Notes under the pieces: generated by a model
Told to the model about the DNA's origin: nothing
Database searches by the model: none
The model's input: the letters and a program-made list of their open reading frames with translations, nothing else
Assembly: GCF_040529335.1 (NCBI RefSeq)
Contig: NZ_CP159534.1
Span: forward strand, 7,254,001-7,318,000
Reading direction: 5' to 3'
Source: Streptomyces sp. HUAS MG91
Lineage (GTDB): Bacteria > Actinomycetota > Actinomycetes > Streptomycetales > Streptomycetaceae
Length of the DNA stretch: 64,000 bases
Program-made: the position numbers and the translations under genes
Shown here: positions 24,778-32,749 of the stretch, one piece after another
Layout of the letters: every line of letters starts with the position of its first letter
How positions within the stretch are numbered: the stretch's first letter is position 1

Positions 24778-25508
24778 CGACACCCACCACCGAACCGGCC
24801 GTACGCATCTCAGGGCTGCGCCGCACCTTCGGCGACCGGAACGTCCTCGACGGACTCGAACTCACCATCCGACGCGGCGAGTTCGTGGCGCTGCTCGGCG
24901 CCAGCGGCAGCGGCAAGACCACCCTGCTGCGCATCCTGGGCGCGCTCGACGCCGCCGACGACGGCGAGGTGCTCGTACCCCGGGCCCGCACCGTCGTCTT
25001 CCAGGAACCCCGGCTCGTCCCGTCCAAGAAGGTCCTCGCCAACGTCACCGTCGCCCTGCCGCGCGGCCGCGCCACCCAGGAGCGGGCACGCACCGCCCTC
25101 GCCGAGGTCGGCCTGGAGCGGCACGCCGACGCCTGGCCCGGCACCCTCTCCGGCGGCGAGGCACAGCGCGTCGCCCTCGCCCGCGCCCTGGTCCGCGAAC
25201 CCGAACTGCTGCTCCTGGACGAGCCGTTCGCCGCACTCGACGCCCTCACCCGGCTCCGCATGCAGGACCTCGTCGGCGAACTGCGCCGCGTCCACCGGCC
25301 CGCCGTCCTCCTCGTCACCCACGACGTCGACGAGGCCGTACGCCTCGCCGACCGCGTCTGCGTCCTGCGCGACGGCCGGCTCGTCACCGACGAGACCGTC
25401 CCCGTCGACCACCCCCGCGACCCCGGCGATCCCGCCTTCGCGGCCCTGCGCCGCCGTCTCCTCGCCGACCTCGGCGTCCACCCCACCGCACAGGAGATAC
25501 CCGCATGA
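24774..25508 (+). CDS. ssuB: ABC ATPase, SsuB/TauB family
   Basis: This 244-residue nucleotide-binding protein has Walker A GASGSGKTT, Q-loop VVFQEPRLVP, signature LSGGEAQRVALARAL, Walker B LLLLDEP and H-loop VTHDVDEAV. It energises the sulfonate-type permease encoded immediately upstream; the ATGA overlap shows tight coupling. Confidence 0.92.
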   Translation: MTTPTTEPAVRISGLRRTFGDRNVLDGLELTIRRGEFVALLGASGSGKTTLLRILGALDAADDGEVLVPRARTVVFQEPRLVPSKKVLANVTVALPRGRATQERARTALAEVGLERHADAWPGTLSGGEAQRVALARALVREPELLLLDEPFAALDALTRLRMQDLVGELRRVHRPAVLLVTHDVDEAVRLADRVCVLRDGRLVTDETVPVDHPRDPGDPAFAALRRRLLADLGVHPTAQEIPA

Positions 25509-26383
25509 CCATCACCATCGGCGTCCACAACAGCAACCCGACCCTCTACTACCTCTCGCGCCTCGACTACGCGCAGGAGGAACTGGCCGCGGTCGGCGAG
25601 GAAGCGGTCTTCCACGCCTACACCAACGGAGTGCGCACCGGCGCCCTCCTCACCGACGGCACCATCGACTTCGGCGGCACCGGCTCCACCCCGCCCGTCA
25701 CCGCGCAGGCCGCCGGCCACGACATCGTCTACGCGGCCGTCTCCGCGCCCCGCCCCGACCACGGCGCGCTCCTCGTCGCCGAGGACGGCCCCGTGCGCAC
25801 CGTCACCGACCTCAAGGGCACCACCGTGCACCTCGCGATCGGCTCCTGGCAGACCCACCTGATCGCCAAGGCCCTGGACGACGCCGGACTCTCGTACGCC
25901 ACCGACATCACCGCCGTCCGCTCCGACGACGACAGCGCCGCGCGCCTGCGCTCCGGGGAGATCGCCGCCTGGGTCGCGCAGGGCCCCCAGCTTGTCGCCG
26001 CCCTGCGCGAGGGCGGCGTCCGGGTGCTGCTGCGCACCGGCGACGTCATCTCCGACCGCTCCGTCTTCTTCACCCGCCGCGCCCTCGCCGAACAGCGCCC
26101 GGACGTCGTCGCCGCCCTGGTCCGCGCGCTCCAGCGCGCCGACGACTGGGCGAAGGCGCACCCGCGCGAGGCCGCCGAGATCGCCGCCGAGCACCAGGGC
26201 GGCACCGCCGACGACTGGGAGACGGCCCTGAAGGCGCTGCCCTGGCGGATCGAAGAGGTCACCGACGCGTTCCTCGCCGAGCAGCAGCAGGCGGCCGACA
26301 TCTTCGTACGGACCGGGTTCGTCGAGCGGCCGGTCCGGGTCGCCGCCGCCGTCGCCCGCACGTCCGGGGAGGAGCGGGCATGA
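25505..26383 (+). CDS. SsuA-like binding-protein-fold protein without signal peptide
   Basis: The protein starts directly with a fold strand (TITIGVHNSNPTLYYLSRLD) and has neither a signal peptide nor a lipobox, unlike the lipoprotein two genes upstream. GALLTDGTIDFGGTGSTPPV, TDLKGTTVHLAIGSWQTHLI and RSGEIAAWVAQGP are typical of SsuA-like proteins. Both ends overlap neighbours by ATGA, so the start is well fixed. It may be a second cytoplasmic sulfur enzyme related to the first operon gene or a cytosolic substrate carrier. I do not see the DszB Cys-Pro-Val-Pro motif here, so desulfinase activity is not supported. Confidence 0.75.
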   Translation: MTITIGVHNSNPTLYYLSRLDYAQEELAAVGEEAVFHAYTNGVRTGALLTDGTIDFGGTGSTPPVTAQAAGHDIVYAAVSAPRPDHGALLVAEDGPVRTVTDLKGTTVHLAIGSWQTHLIAKALDDAGLSYATDITAVRSDDDSAARLRSGEIAAWVAQGPQLVAALREGGVRVLLRTGDVISDRSVFFTRRALAEQRPDVVAALVRALQRADDWAKAHPREAAEIAAEHQGGTADDWETALKALPWRIEEVTDAFLAEQQQAADIFVRTGFVERPVRVAAAVARTSGEERA

Positions 26384-27471
26384 GCGGGACCGCCCCTCCG
26401 GAGGTCCTCTGGTACATCATCCCGCGCGAGGGCGCCTACCCGTGGGAGCCCGAAGGACGCCGCCCCGTCGACCTCGGCTACCTCCAGCACCTCGCCGCGA
26501 CCGTCGAACGGCTCGGCTACACCGGCGCCCTGCTCGCCACCGACCTGTACGACGTGTGGCCGCTCGGCAGCGCGCTGGCCGCCTCGACGAGCACCGCCTT
26601 CCAGCCGCTCCTCGCCGTCCACCCCGGCCTGATCTCGCCGACCCTCCTCGCCAAGATGGCGCTGAGCTTCGACACGCTCTTCGGCGGCCGGCTCCGCTTC
26701 AACGTCGTCAACGGCTCCACCGCCTCCCTCCAGGAGTACGGGCTCCACGTCGAGCACGACGAACGCTACGAGCTGAGCGCCGAGTACTGGTCGATCGTCA
26801 AACGCCTCACGGCCGGCGAGGTCTTCGACCACAAGGGCCGCTTCTACGACCTCAAGAACGCGGGCGCCTCCTTCCGCGACCTCAAGCCGGTCCAGGCCCC
26901 GCACGTCCCGCTGTGGTTCGGCGGCTCGTCCGCGCCCGGCATCGAGATGGCCGCGGAACACGTCGACGTCTACCTGACCTGGGGCGAACCCCCGCACCTG
27001 CTGAAGGAGAAGCTCGACCGGGTCCGCGAGCGCGCCGCCGCCCACGGCCGCAGCCTGCGCATCGGCCTGCGCCTGCACCTCATCGTCCGGGACACCGAGG
27101 ACGAGGCCTGGGCCGCCGCCGACCGCCTCCTCGACGTCACGAGCGAGACGACGTACGCCCGTCAGCTCGGCGACCGCGCGGGCGAGGACGGCGTCGGCTG
27201 GCAGCGCCAGTTCCGCCAGCACGGCGGCCGGGTCCCGGCCCGCGCCCGGGAACTGGAGACCCATCCCAACCTGTGGCCCGGCATGAGCCTGTTCCGGCCG
27301 GGCCCCGGCACCGCGGTCGTCGGCTCCACCGCCCAAGTCGTCGAACGGCTCCAGGAGTTCAGGGAGCTGGGCGTAGACACCTTCATCCTCTCCGGCAACC
27401 CCCTCCTCGAAGAGGCCTACCGAGTGGCCGAGACCGTACTGCCCGCGCTGGGGGTGGTCACCCGGCGCTGA
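26380..27471 (+). CDS. ssuD: SsuD-like FMNH2-dependent alkanesulfonate monooxygenase
   Basis: This 363-residue bacterial-luciferase-fold (LLM) flavoprotein has segments close to SsuD: FDTLFGGRLRFNVVNGSTAS, PLWFGGSSAPGIEMAAEHVD with YLTWGEPP, and SLRIGLRLHLIVRDTEDEAW. SsuD uses reduced FMN and oxygen to release sulfite from sulfonates. No flavin reductase is in the operon, so FMNH2 must come from elsewhere. It is the last gene of the set, ATGA-coupled to its upstream neighbour. Placed with a DszB-like desulfinase, it may oxidise a compound to the sulfinate/sulfonate level before desulfination. Confidence 0.87.
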   Translation: MSGTAPPEVLWYIIPREGAYPWEPEGRRPVDLGYLQHLAATVERLGYTGALLATDLYDVWPLGSALAASTSTAFQPLLAVHPGLISPTLLAKMALSFDTLFGGRLRFNVVNGSTASLQEYGLHVEHDERYELSAEYWSIVKRLTAGEVFDHKGRFYDLKNAGASFRDLKPVQAPHVPLWFGGSSAPGIEMAAEHVDVYLTWGEPPHLLKEKLDRVRERAAAHGRSLRIGLRLHLIVRDTEDEAWAAADRLLDVTSETTYARQLGDRAGEDGVGWQRQFRQHGGRVPARARELETHPNLWPGMSLFRPGPGTAVVGSTAQVVERLQEFRELGVDTFILSGNPLLEEAYRVAETVLPALGVVTRR

Positions 27472-27568
27472 GACCGAAAGCGCCACCGGCTGTGTACGGT
27501 CGGCCCCGCCCAGGTGTACACCATCAGTAACGCCTGTAGGAGCCAACAGCACATAGGGGGAGCCGGAG

Positions 27569-29158
27569 TTGAGCAAGGACCGTACGTACGACTACGTCAT
27601 CGTCGGGGCCGGGTCCGCCGGGTGCGTGCTCGCCGGGCGGCTCAGCGAGGATCCCTCCGTCAGGGTCGCCCTCGTCGAGTCCGGGCCCCGCGACCGCAAG
27701 ACGGAGATCCGGATACCGGCCGCGTTCCCGAAGCTGTTCAAGACGCCGTACGACTGGGACTTCGCCACCACCAAGCAACCCGCCCTCGACAACAGGGAGT
27801 TGTACTGGCCGCGCGGCCACACGCTCGGCGGCTCCTCCTCCCTCAATGCCATGATGTGGGTGCGCGGGCACCGCGACGACTACGACGCATGGGGCGAGGC
27901 GGCGGGGGAGGAGTGGGCGTACGACCAGTTCGTACGGTACTTCCAGCGCGCCGAGCGGTGGCAGGGGGAACGGACGGCGCGGTCCGTGTACGGCACGCTC
28001 GGCCCGCTGCACATCTCTCCGCCGCGCTCCCCGAGCCCCACCACGTCCGCATTCCTGGACGCCTGCCGCGCCCAAGGCCTGAGCGATCTAGGAGAGTTGA
28101 ACCAGCCGGACCACTCGGGCTTCGCCATGACCCCGGTCAACCAGTACCGGGGCCGTCGCTGGAGCGCCGCCGACGGCTACCTCAAGCCCGCCGCGCGCCG
28201 CCCCAACCTCGACATCTACACCGGCGCCCGCGTCACCCGGCTCGACTTCGACGGCACCCGCGCCGCCGGGGTCGTCGCGGAAGGCATTCCCGCGGGTGCT
28301 TTGCGCGCCACCCGCGAGGTCGTTCTCAGCGCCGGTGCCATCGGCTCGCCGCACCTGCTGCAACAGGCCGGGATCGGCGACCCCGACACCCTCGGCGCCG
28401 CGGGCATCGACACCCTGGTGGCCTCGCCCGGCGTCGGCCGTCACCTCCAGGACCACCTCTCGTACGCGGTCACCGTCCGCTGCCCGCGCCCGATCTCGCT
28501 CACCGGCGCCGACACCCCCGCCAACATCGCCCGCTTCCTGCTCGGCGGTCGAGGCCCGCTCACCTCGAACGTCGGCGAGGCCGTCGCCTTCATCAAGACT
28601 CGACCCGAACTGGTTGCGCCGGATGTCGAGTTGGTCTACGCACCCGTCCCGTTCGTCAACCACGGCCTGACCCCGCCGACCGAGCACGGCATCACCATCG
28701 GTGTGGTGCTGCTCCAGCCGGGCAGCGAGGGCCGCATCACCCCGACCGGCACGGCCGGGTCGGGCCCGCGCATCGACCCCGACTACCTCGCCGCCGACGA
28801 GGACCTGCGCGCCCTCGTCGCGGGTGTCCGCCGCGCCGAGGAACTGCTCGCCGATCCCGCGCTGAGCCCGCTGCACACCTCGCCCATGGGCGGCTATCCC
28901 GGCGTCGTCGACGACGAGGAACTCGCCCGCGCGATCCGGGCCGGCGCCGAGACCCTGTACCACCCGGTCGGCACCTGCCGCATGGGCACGGACCCGGAAT
29001 CGGTCACCGACCCGCGGCTGCGGGTGCGCGGCACCGAGGCGCTGCGCGTCGTCGACGCCTCCGTCATGCCGCACATCACCCGCGGCCACACCCACGCGCC
29101 CACGGTCGCCCTCGCGGAGAAGGCGGTGGAACTGATCCGCGAGGACGCCCGCGCGTGA
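27569..29158 (+). CDS. GMC-family FAD oxidoreductase (choline-dehydrogenase-like)
   Basis: This 529-residue flavoenzyme has the N-terminal dinucleotide motif DYVIVGAGSAGCVLAGRLSE, the GMC signature GHTLGGSSSLNAMMWVRGH and the second signature GAIGSPHLLQQAGIG. The C-terminal catalytic region contains HPVGTCRMG and ITRGHTHAP, where many relatives have GNTNAP. The TTG start has GGGGGAG six bases upstream. Substrates of this family are alcohols, and which one is used here is not evident. It is a monocistronic-looking gene between the sulfur operon and the convergent glucanase gene. Confidence 0.9.
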   Translation: MSKDRTYDYVIVGAGSAGCVLAGRLSEDPSVRVALVESGPRDRKTEIRIPAAFPKLFKTPYDWDFATTKQPALDNRELYWPRGHTLGGSSSLNAMMWVRGHRDDYDAWGEAAGEEWAYDQFVRYFQRAERWQGERTARSVYGTLGPLHISPPRSPSPTTSAFLDACRAQGLSDLGELNQPDHSGFAMTPVNQYRGRRWSAADGYLKPAARRPNLDIYTGARVTRLDFDGTRAAGVVAEGIPAGALRATREVVLSAGAIGSPHLLQQAGIGDPDTLGAAGIDTLVASPGVGRHLQDHLSYAVTVRCPRPISLTGADTPANIARFLLGGRGPLTSNVGEAVAFIKTRPELVAPDVELVYAPVPFVNHGLTPPTEHGITIGVVLLQPGSEGRITPTGTAGSGPRIDPDYLAADEDLRALVAGVRRAEELLADPALSPLHTSPMGGYPGVVDDEELARAIRAGAETLYHPVGTCRMGTDPESVTDPRLRVRGTEALRVVDASVMPHITRGHTHAPTVALAEKAVELIREDARA

Positions 29159-29183
29159 CCGACTCCGGCCGCGACGCCGGGAG

Positions 29184-30404
29184 TTACGAGCCGACGCTCA
29201 CCGTGAACCGGCGCGGATTGCCGTCGTTCGCCGCGCCCGACACGTCCGGCTCCCCGTCCGGCCGCACGTCGTCGTACGGGAACGCGTAGCCGATCGGCGA
29301 GTTGGCGTGCAGGATGCGCGACCAGTGGTTCGTCGTCGCGTCCTGGTAGTAGTCCGCGGATCCCGCGCCGTTCGGCTGCGTCGGGTGCGTCAGCATGATG
29401 CTGCGGTTGAATCCGGCGGCGAGCCGGGCCAGCAGGCCCTTCTTGTCGTCGGAGTCCGAGGGGTTGTTGGCGAACGGACCGTAGTTGCAGGTGAAGATGT
29501 CCTTCGCGGACGGCTTGGTGAAGGTGTGGCCGCCGTTGAAGGTGAGCGTGTCGCCGCTGACCCGGCCGGTGAACACCCCGCGCCCGCCCTGGAGGTCGAT
29601 GCTCAGGTCCGTGCCGCTGTACTTGGCCCACACCTGATCGGCGTAGGCGTCGAAGTAGTCGCGGAACGGCATCTGGTCGGGCTGCCCGAAGAACGGCGCC
29701 ATCAGGTTCTGCGGGGAGATCGCGCGCAGCACCTTCCCGTCGCCGCCCTTGATGACGAGCTTGTCCCAGGGCTGCCCGTCCTTCGCGGCCTGCGCGGCGA
29801 GATCCGCCGCGATCCTGTCGACGGCGCCGTCCGGCAGCGGGGCGACGGTGTGGGTGGCGTCGCCCGCCAGGGTCAGCCCGATGGGCAGCGCGGTGACCAG
29901 GTCGACGTAGCTGATGTTCGCGTACAACTGGTCCGAGTTGAAGGTGAACTCGCAGAACGACCAGGTCTTGCCGTAGTTCGGGTCGGCCTCGGTGGCGAAG
30001 GCCGGCTCGACCAGCGACGGGCCCGGGTTGAGGAAGAAGTCGAGCGTGTCGTCCCGGACGAAGTAGACCCGGGCGCCGTACATCTGAGGCAGCGTCACTA
30101 CCTTCGGCGCGGAGCCAGCCGAGCCCAGGGGGATGGCGCAGTCGACGGGCAGCGGGGTCTGCGGCGCGGCCGGCGAGTCGGGGCGGTAGACGCTGCCGTC
30201 GGCCTTGAGCAGCACCCAGTTGCCCGTCGACTGCTCGTGTCCGGTGACGTACGCGTTGACGGAACCGCTCAACGACTTGTTCTCCAGTGCCAGTTCGCAG
30301 GTGGCGGGCGCGGCACCCGCGGTCCAGGCCGGTACGGCCAGGGACGCGGCCGCCGTCCCTGCGGTCGCGGCGGCACCGGCGAGAAACAGTCTGCGAGATA
30401 TCAC
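29184..30404 (-). CDS. GH64-type secreted beta-1,3-glucanase
   Basis: The Tat signal ISRRLFLAGAAATAGTAAAS leads to a mature protein of about 375 residues with features of the thaumatin-like GH64 family: YVTGHEQSTGNWVLLKADG, MYGARVYFVRDD, ANISYVDLVTALPIGLTL and the C-terminal FNRSIMLTHPTQP. These enzymes cleave beta-1,3-glucan, releasing laminaripentaose in characterised members. I chose the GTG at 30404 because GGGAG is 8 bases upstream; an ATG at 30422 is the alternative. A promoter and a CebR-type palindrome lie upstream, consistent with induction by plant or fungal glucans. Confidence 0.87.
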   Translation of the reverse strand: MISRRLFLAGAAATAGTAAASLAVPAWTAGAAPATCELALENKSLSGSVNAYVTGHEQSTGNWVLLKADGSVYRPDSPAAPQTPLPVDCAIPLGSAGSAPKVVTLPQMYGARVYFVRDDTLDFFLNPGPSLVEPAFATEADPNYGKTWSFCEFTFNSDQLYANISYVDLVTALPIGLTLAGDATHTVAPLPDGAVDRIAADLAAQAAKDGQPWDKLVIKGGDGKVLRAISPQNLMAPFFGQPDQMPFRDYFDAYADQVWAKYSGTDLSIDLQGGRGVFTGRVSGDTLTFNGGHTFTKPSAKDIFTCNYGPFANNPSDSDDKKGLLARLAAGFNRSIMLTHPTQPNGAGSADYYQDATTNHWSRILHANSPIGYAFPYDDVRPDGEPDVSGAANDGNPRRFTVSVGS

Positions 30405-30444
30405 GGTCGAGACTCCCGACATGTGGGGGGTGTGGGGGAGCCCC

Positions 30445-30473
30445 ACTGTGGCGAGAGCGACAAGAAGCGTCAA
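30445..30473 (-). promoter_or_regulatory. Promoter of the GH64 glucanase gene
   Basis: On the minus strand TTGACG (30473-30468) and CACAGT (30450-30445) are separated by 17 bases, as for a vegetative sigma factor promoter. Transcription would begin about 35 bases before the GTG start. Confidence 0.5.
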
Positions 30474-30483
30474 GACTTATCGC

Positions 30484-30497
30484 AGGGAGCGCTCCCA
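30484..30497. promoter_or_regulatory. CebR-like operator upstream of the glucanase gene
   Basis: AGGGAGCGCTCCCA contains the perfect palindrome GGGAGCGCTCCC. It differs by one base from TGGGAGCGCTCCCA, the site I know for CebR, the LacI-type repressor of cellulose utilisation in Streptomyces. It lies just upstream of the -35 hexamer of the glucanase promoter. Confidence 0.65.
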
Positions 30498-30657
30498 GCA
30501 AATGATCCCGTTCATATGTTGAAGGCGAACGGTATACAAACGATTGGTCCGTACCTTGCCTGGTCGGGCGTGGTGGGACGGCGATTGTCAGTGGGCGGTG
30601 GAAGACTCGGCATTCCGGAGCGACAACGGAAATTCCCTCGACGAGGAGGGCACGACC

Positions 30658-31449
30658 ATGATCACTACAGACTTCGTGGACGGCGGGCCGGTCTGGCTGG
30701 ATCTCGGCACGCCGGACCTGGACGGAGCGGTCTCGTTCTACGGCGGACTCTTCGGCTGGCAGTTTGCGTCGGCGGGTCCCGAGTACGGCGGGTACGGCAC
30801 CTTCCGCCTCGGCGACAAGGCGGTGTCCGGCGCCATGACCGTCACCCCCGAGCAGGGCGGCCCGGCCTGGAGCGTCTACTTCCGGACGGCCGACGCCGAT
30901 GCCACGGTCAAGGCGGCGGAGCAGGCCGGCGGTACGGTCCTCCTCCGGCCGATGGACGTCGGCGACCTGGGCCGCATGGCGATGATCGCCGACCCCGGCG
31001 GCGCGGCCTTCGGCCTCTGGCAGCCCGGCGTCCACAAGGGTCTTGAGCACGTCACGGAGGACGGCGGGCTGAACTGGGTGGAGCTGTAAGTCCCCGACCC
31101 GGCCGCCGCCAAGGCGTTCTACGGCACGGTCCTCGGCTGGGGCACGTTCGACGTCGAGTTCCCCGGCGGCACGTACACGACGGTCAACCCGGCGGGCACG
31201 GACGAGAACGCCATGTTCGGCGGTATCGTCCCGCTGGACTCCGACCCGGCGGAGGCCGGGGCGGGCGGGCACTGGACGCCGTACATCCACGTCCCGGACG
31301 TGGACGCGACGGCCGCCACGACCCAGCGGCTGGGCGGCACCGTCCGCTCCGCCCCGGTCGACGTGCCCGGCGTCGGCCGGATCGCCAAGCTGGCCGATCC
31401 TTACGGCGCCGGATTCGCCGTGCTGAGGGGTGACCCGGATCAGCAGTGA
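30658..31449 (+). pseudogene. Two-domain VOC (glyoxalase-like) protein split by an in-frame TAA
   Basis: The gene begins at an ATG with GAGGAGGG seven bases upstream. The first VOC domain (VWLDLGTPDLDGAVSFYGGL) runs to LNWVEL and meets TAA at 31087-31089. The same frame continues directly with VPDPAAAKAFYGTVLGW and a full second VOC domain to a TGA at 31449. In related two-domain proteins I know the junction reads WVELY-x-PD, so the stop most likely replaced a tyrosine codon (TAC to TAA). The two halves may be inactive, or the first domain may still be made alone. No re-initiation signal is evident before the second half. Confidence 0.8.
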
Positions 31450-31529
31450 GGACGGGCGGGCCGCCCGGCGCGGCACGGCGTTGATCGCGCGTTGATCGAA
31501 CGTTTTGCGCCGGGCGGCAGGCTCGTCCC

Positions 31530-31772
31530 ATGCACGCGACCACGACCTTCCCGCCCGCCGACCCCACCTGGCAGGACCAGGCCCTGTGCGCCCAGACCGG
31601 TGGCGACTTCTTCTTCCCGGAACCGGGCAGCTCCGTCCGGGAGGCCAAGCAGATCTGCCGGCTCTGCGAGATCCGCACGGCCTGTCTCGACTACGCGCTG
31701 ACCAACGACGAGCGCTTCGGCGTCTGGGGCGGCCTCTCCGAGAAGGAGCGCCACCAGCTCCGGCGCGCCTGA
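31530..31772 (+). CDS. WhiB-like iron-sulfur transcription factor
   Basis: This 80-residue Wbl protein has the four cluster cysteines Cys20, Cys43, Cys46 and Cys52 and the turn GVWGG (64-68), followed by a short basic tail (LSEKERHQLRRA). WQDQALCAQT and YALTNDERFGVWGGLS are closer to WhiB itself than to WblE or WblC as I remember them, but the protein is shorter. Wbl proteins bind a 4Fe-4S cluster and partner with sigma factors to control development, redox or resistance genes. It converges with the YceI gene. Confidence 0.93.
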   Translation: MHATTTFPPADPTWQDQALCAQTGGDFFFPEPGSSVREAKQICRLCEIRTACLDYALTNDERFGVWGGLSEKERHQLRRA

Positions 31773-31789
31773 CGCGAGGGAGAAACGAC

Positions 31790-32458
31790 CTAGGACGCTT
31801 CCTGTGTGGCCCGGATCGCCGAGATGTCGAACTGCAGGCGGACCTTCTCGCTGACCATGGTGCCGCCCGCCTCCAGGCGCTTGTTGTAGACCAGGCCCCA
31901 CTCGGTGCGGTCGATCGTCGTGGTGCCGTCGAAGCCGGACCGCTCGAAGCCGAAGGGGTCGAGCACCGAGCCCAGATAGTCGAGTTGCAGATCCACGGGA
32001 CGGGTCACGCCGCGGATCGTCAGGTCGCCGGCCATGCGGAACGTCTCACCGCCCTCGTGCACCGTGGACGTGCTGCGGAACACCATCTCCGGGTGGCGCG
32101 CCGCGTCGAAGAAGTCCCGCCCCACGATGTGCGCGTCACGCTGCTCCACTCCCGTGTCGACACTGCCGACCCGGATCACCAGCTCGGCGCGCGAGCGGGA
32201 CGGCACCGCCCCGTCGAAGTACAGCACGGAGTCGTAGTCGGCGAAGGCGCCGCGCACCGTGGTGACCATGGCGTGCCGTACGGAGAACCCGATCCGGCTG
32301 TGCGGCCGGTCGATGGTCCACTGCCCGGACAACGCCCGCAGCTTCGGATCGAGCGCGACATCGCCGGCGCTCTCGCCCGGGAACGGCGTACGAGGGCTGA
32401 CGACGGCCGGGGCCGGGTCGACGGTCGCGACCTGGTGGCGACGGTTGAAGATACCCAT
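31790..32458 (-). CDS. YceI-family lipid-binding-like protein
   Basis: This 222-residue protein has the YceI core: WTIDRPHSRIGFSVRHAMVT, FADYDSVLYFDG, DAHIVGRDFFDAARHPEMVF and the late strand EWGLVYNKRLEAGGTMVSEK. YceI proteins form a lipocalin-like barrel that holds isoprenoid-type ligands. No signal peptide is evident with the ATG at 32458, which has GGAGG upstream, so this copy is probably cytoplasmic. The frame extends further upstream without a better start. Confidence 0.88.
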   Translation of the reverse strand: MGIFNRRHQVATVDPAPAVVSPRTPFPGESAGDVALDPKLRALSGQWTIDRPHSRIGFSVRHAMVTTVRGAFADYDSVLYFDGAVPSRSRAELVIRVGSVDTGVEQRDAHIVGRDFFDAARHPEMVFRSTSTVHEGGETFRMAGDLTIRGVTRPVDLQLDYLGSVLDPFGFERSGFDGTTTIDRTEWGLVYNKRLEAGGTMVSEKVRLQFDISAIRATQEAS

Positions 32459-32678
32459 GCGGGCGAAGCCTCCTTCGATTTGATCACTCCGTGTTATCAC
32501 GCCATCGGCGGTGCGCGGGCGACGAGTTGGGCGGTCTCGTCCGAGTTCCTCGTGGTAGGGCGGTCAAAGCTGCACAGGATCGCCATCAATGTGAATGCAC
32601 CGCCAGGAACGCCGGTGTCACTCACCGTCATCACTGCCGTCTCGGTGCGGGGTGCGACGGGCTGCCGGGGAAGCACGA

Positions 32679-32731
32679 CGAAAGCCGCGGACGCGGCTGC
32701 TCGGTCGGTGAGCAGTCGCGTCCGCGGCTTT
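32679..32731 (-). terminator. Strong hairpin terminator after the desaturase gene
   Basis: Arms of 16 perfectly complementary bases (32679-32694 and 32716-32731) are extended inward by TGCTC/GAGCA around a 7-base loop. It lies 19 bases beyond the desaturase stop on the minus strand. The rest of the gap up to the YceI start (32459-32678) holds no recognisable gene. Confidence 0.85.
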
Positions 32732-32749
32732 CTGGTGGCTGGTCGGGTG

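Noticed and set aside
21864..26383. Nitrate/taurine transporter as the identity of the ABC operon
   Set aside because: The SsuD-like monooxygenase, DszB-like residues and cysteine leader point to sulfonate or sulfinate sulfur; there is no TauD or nitrate gene.
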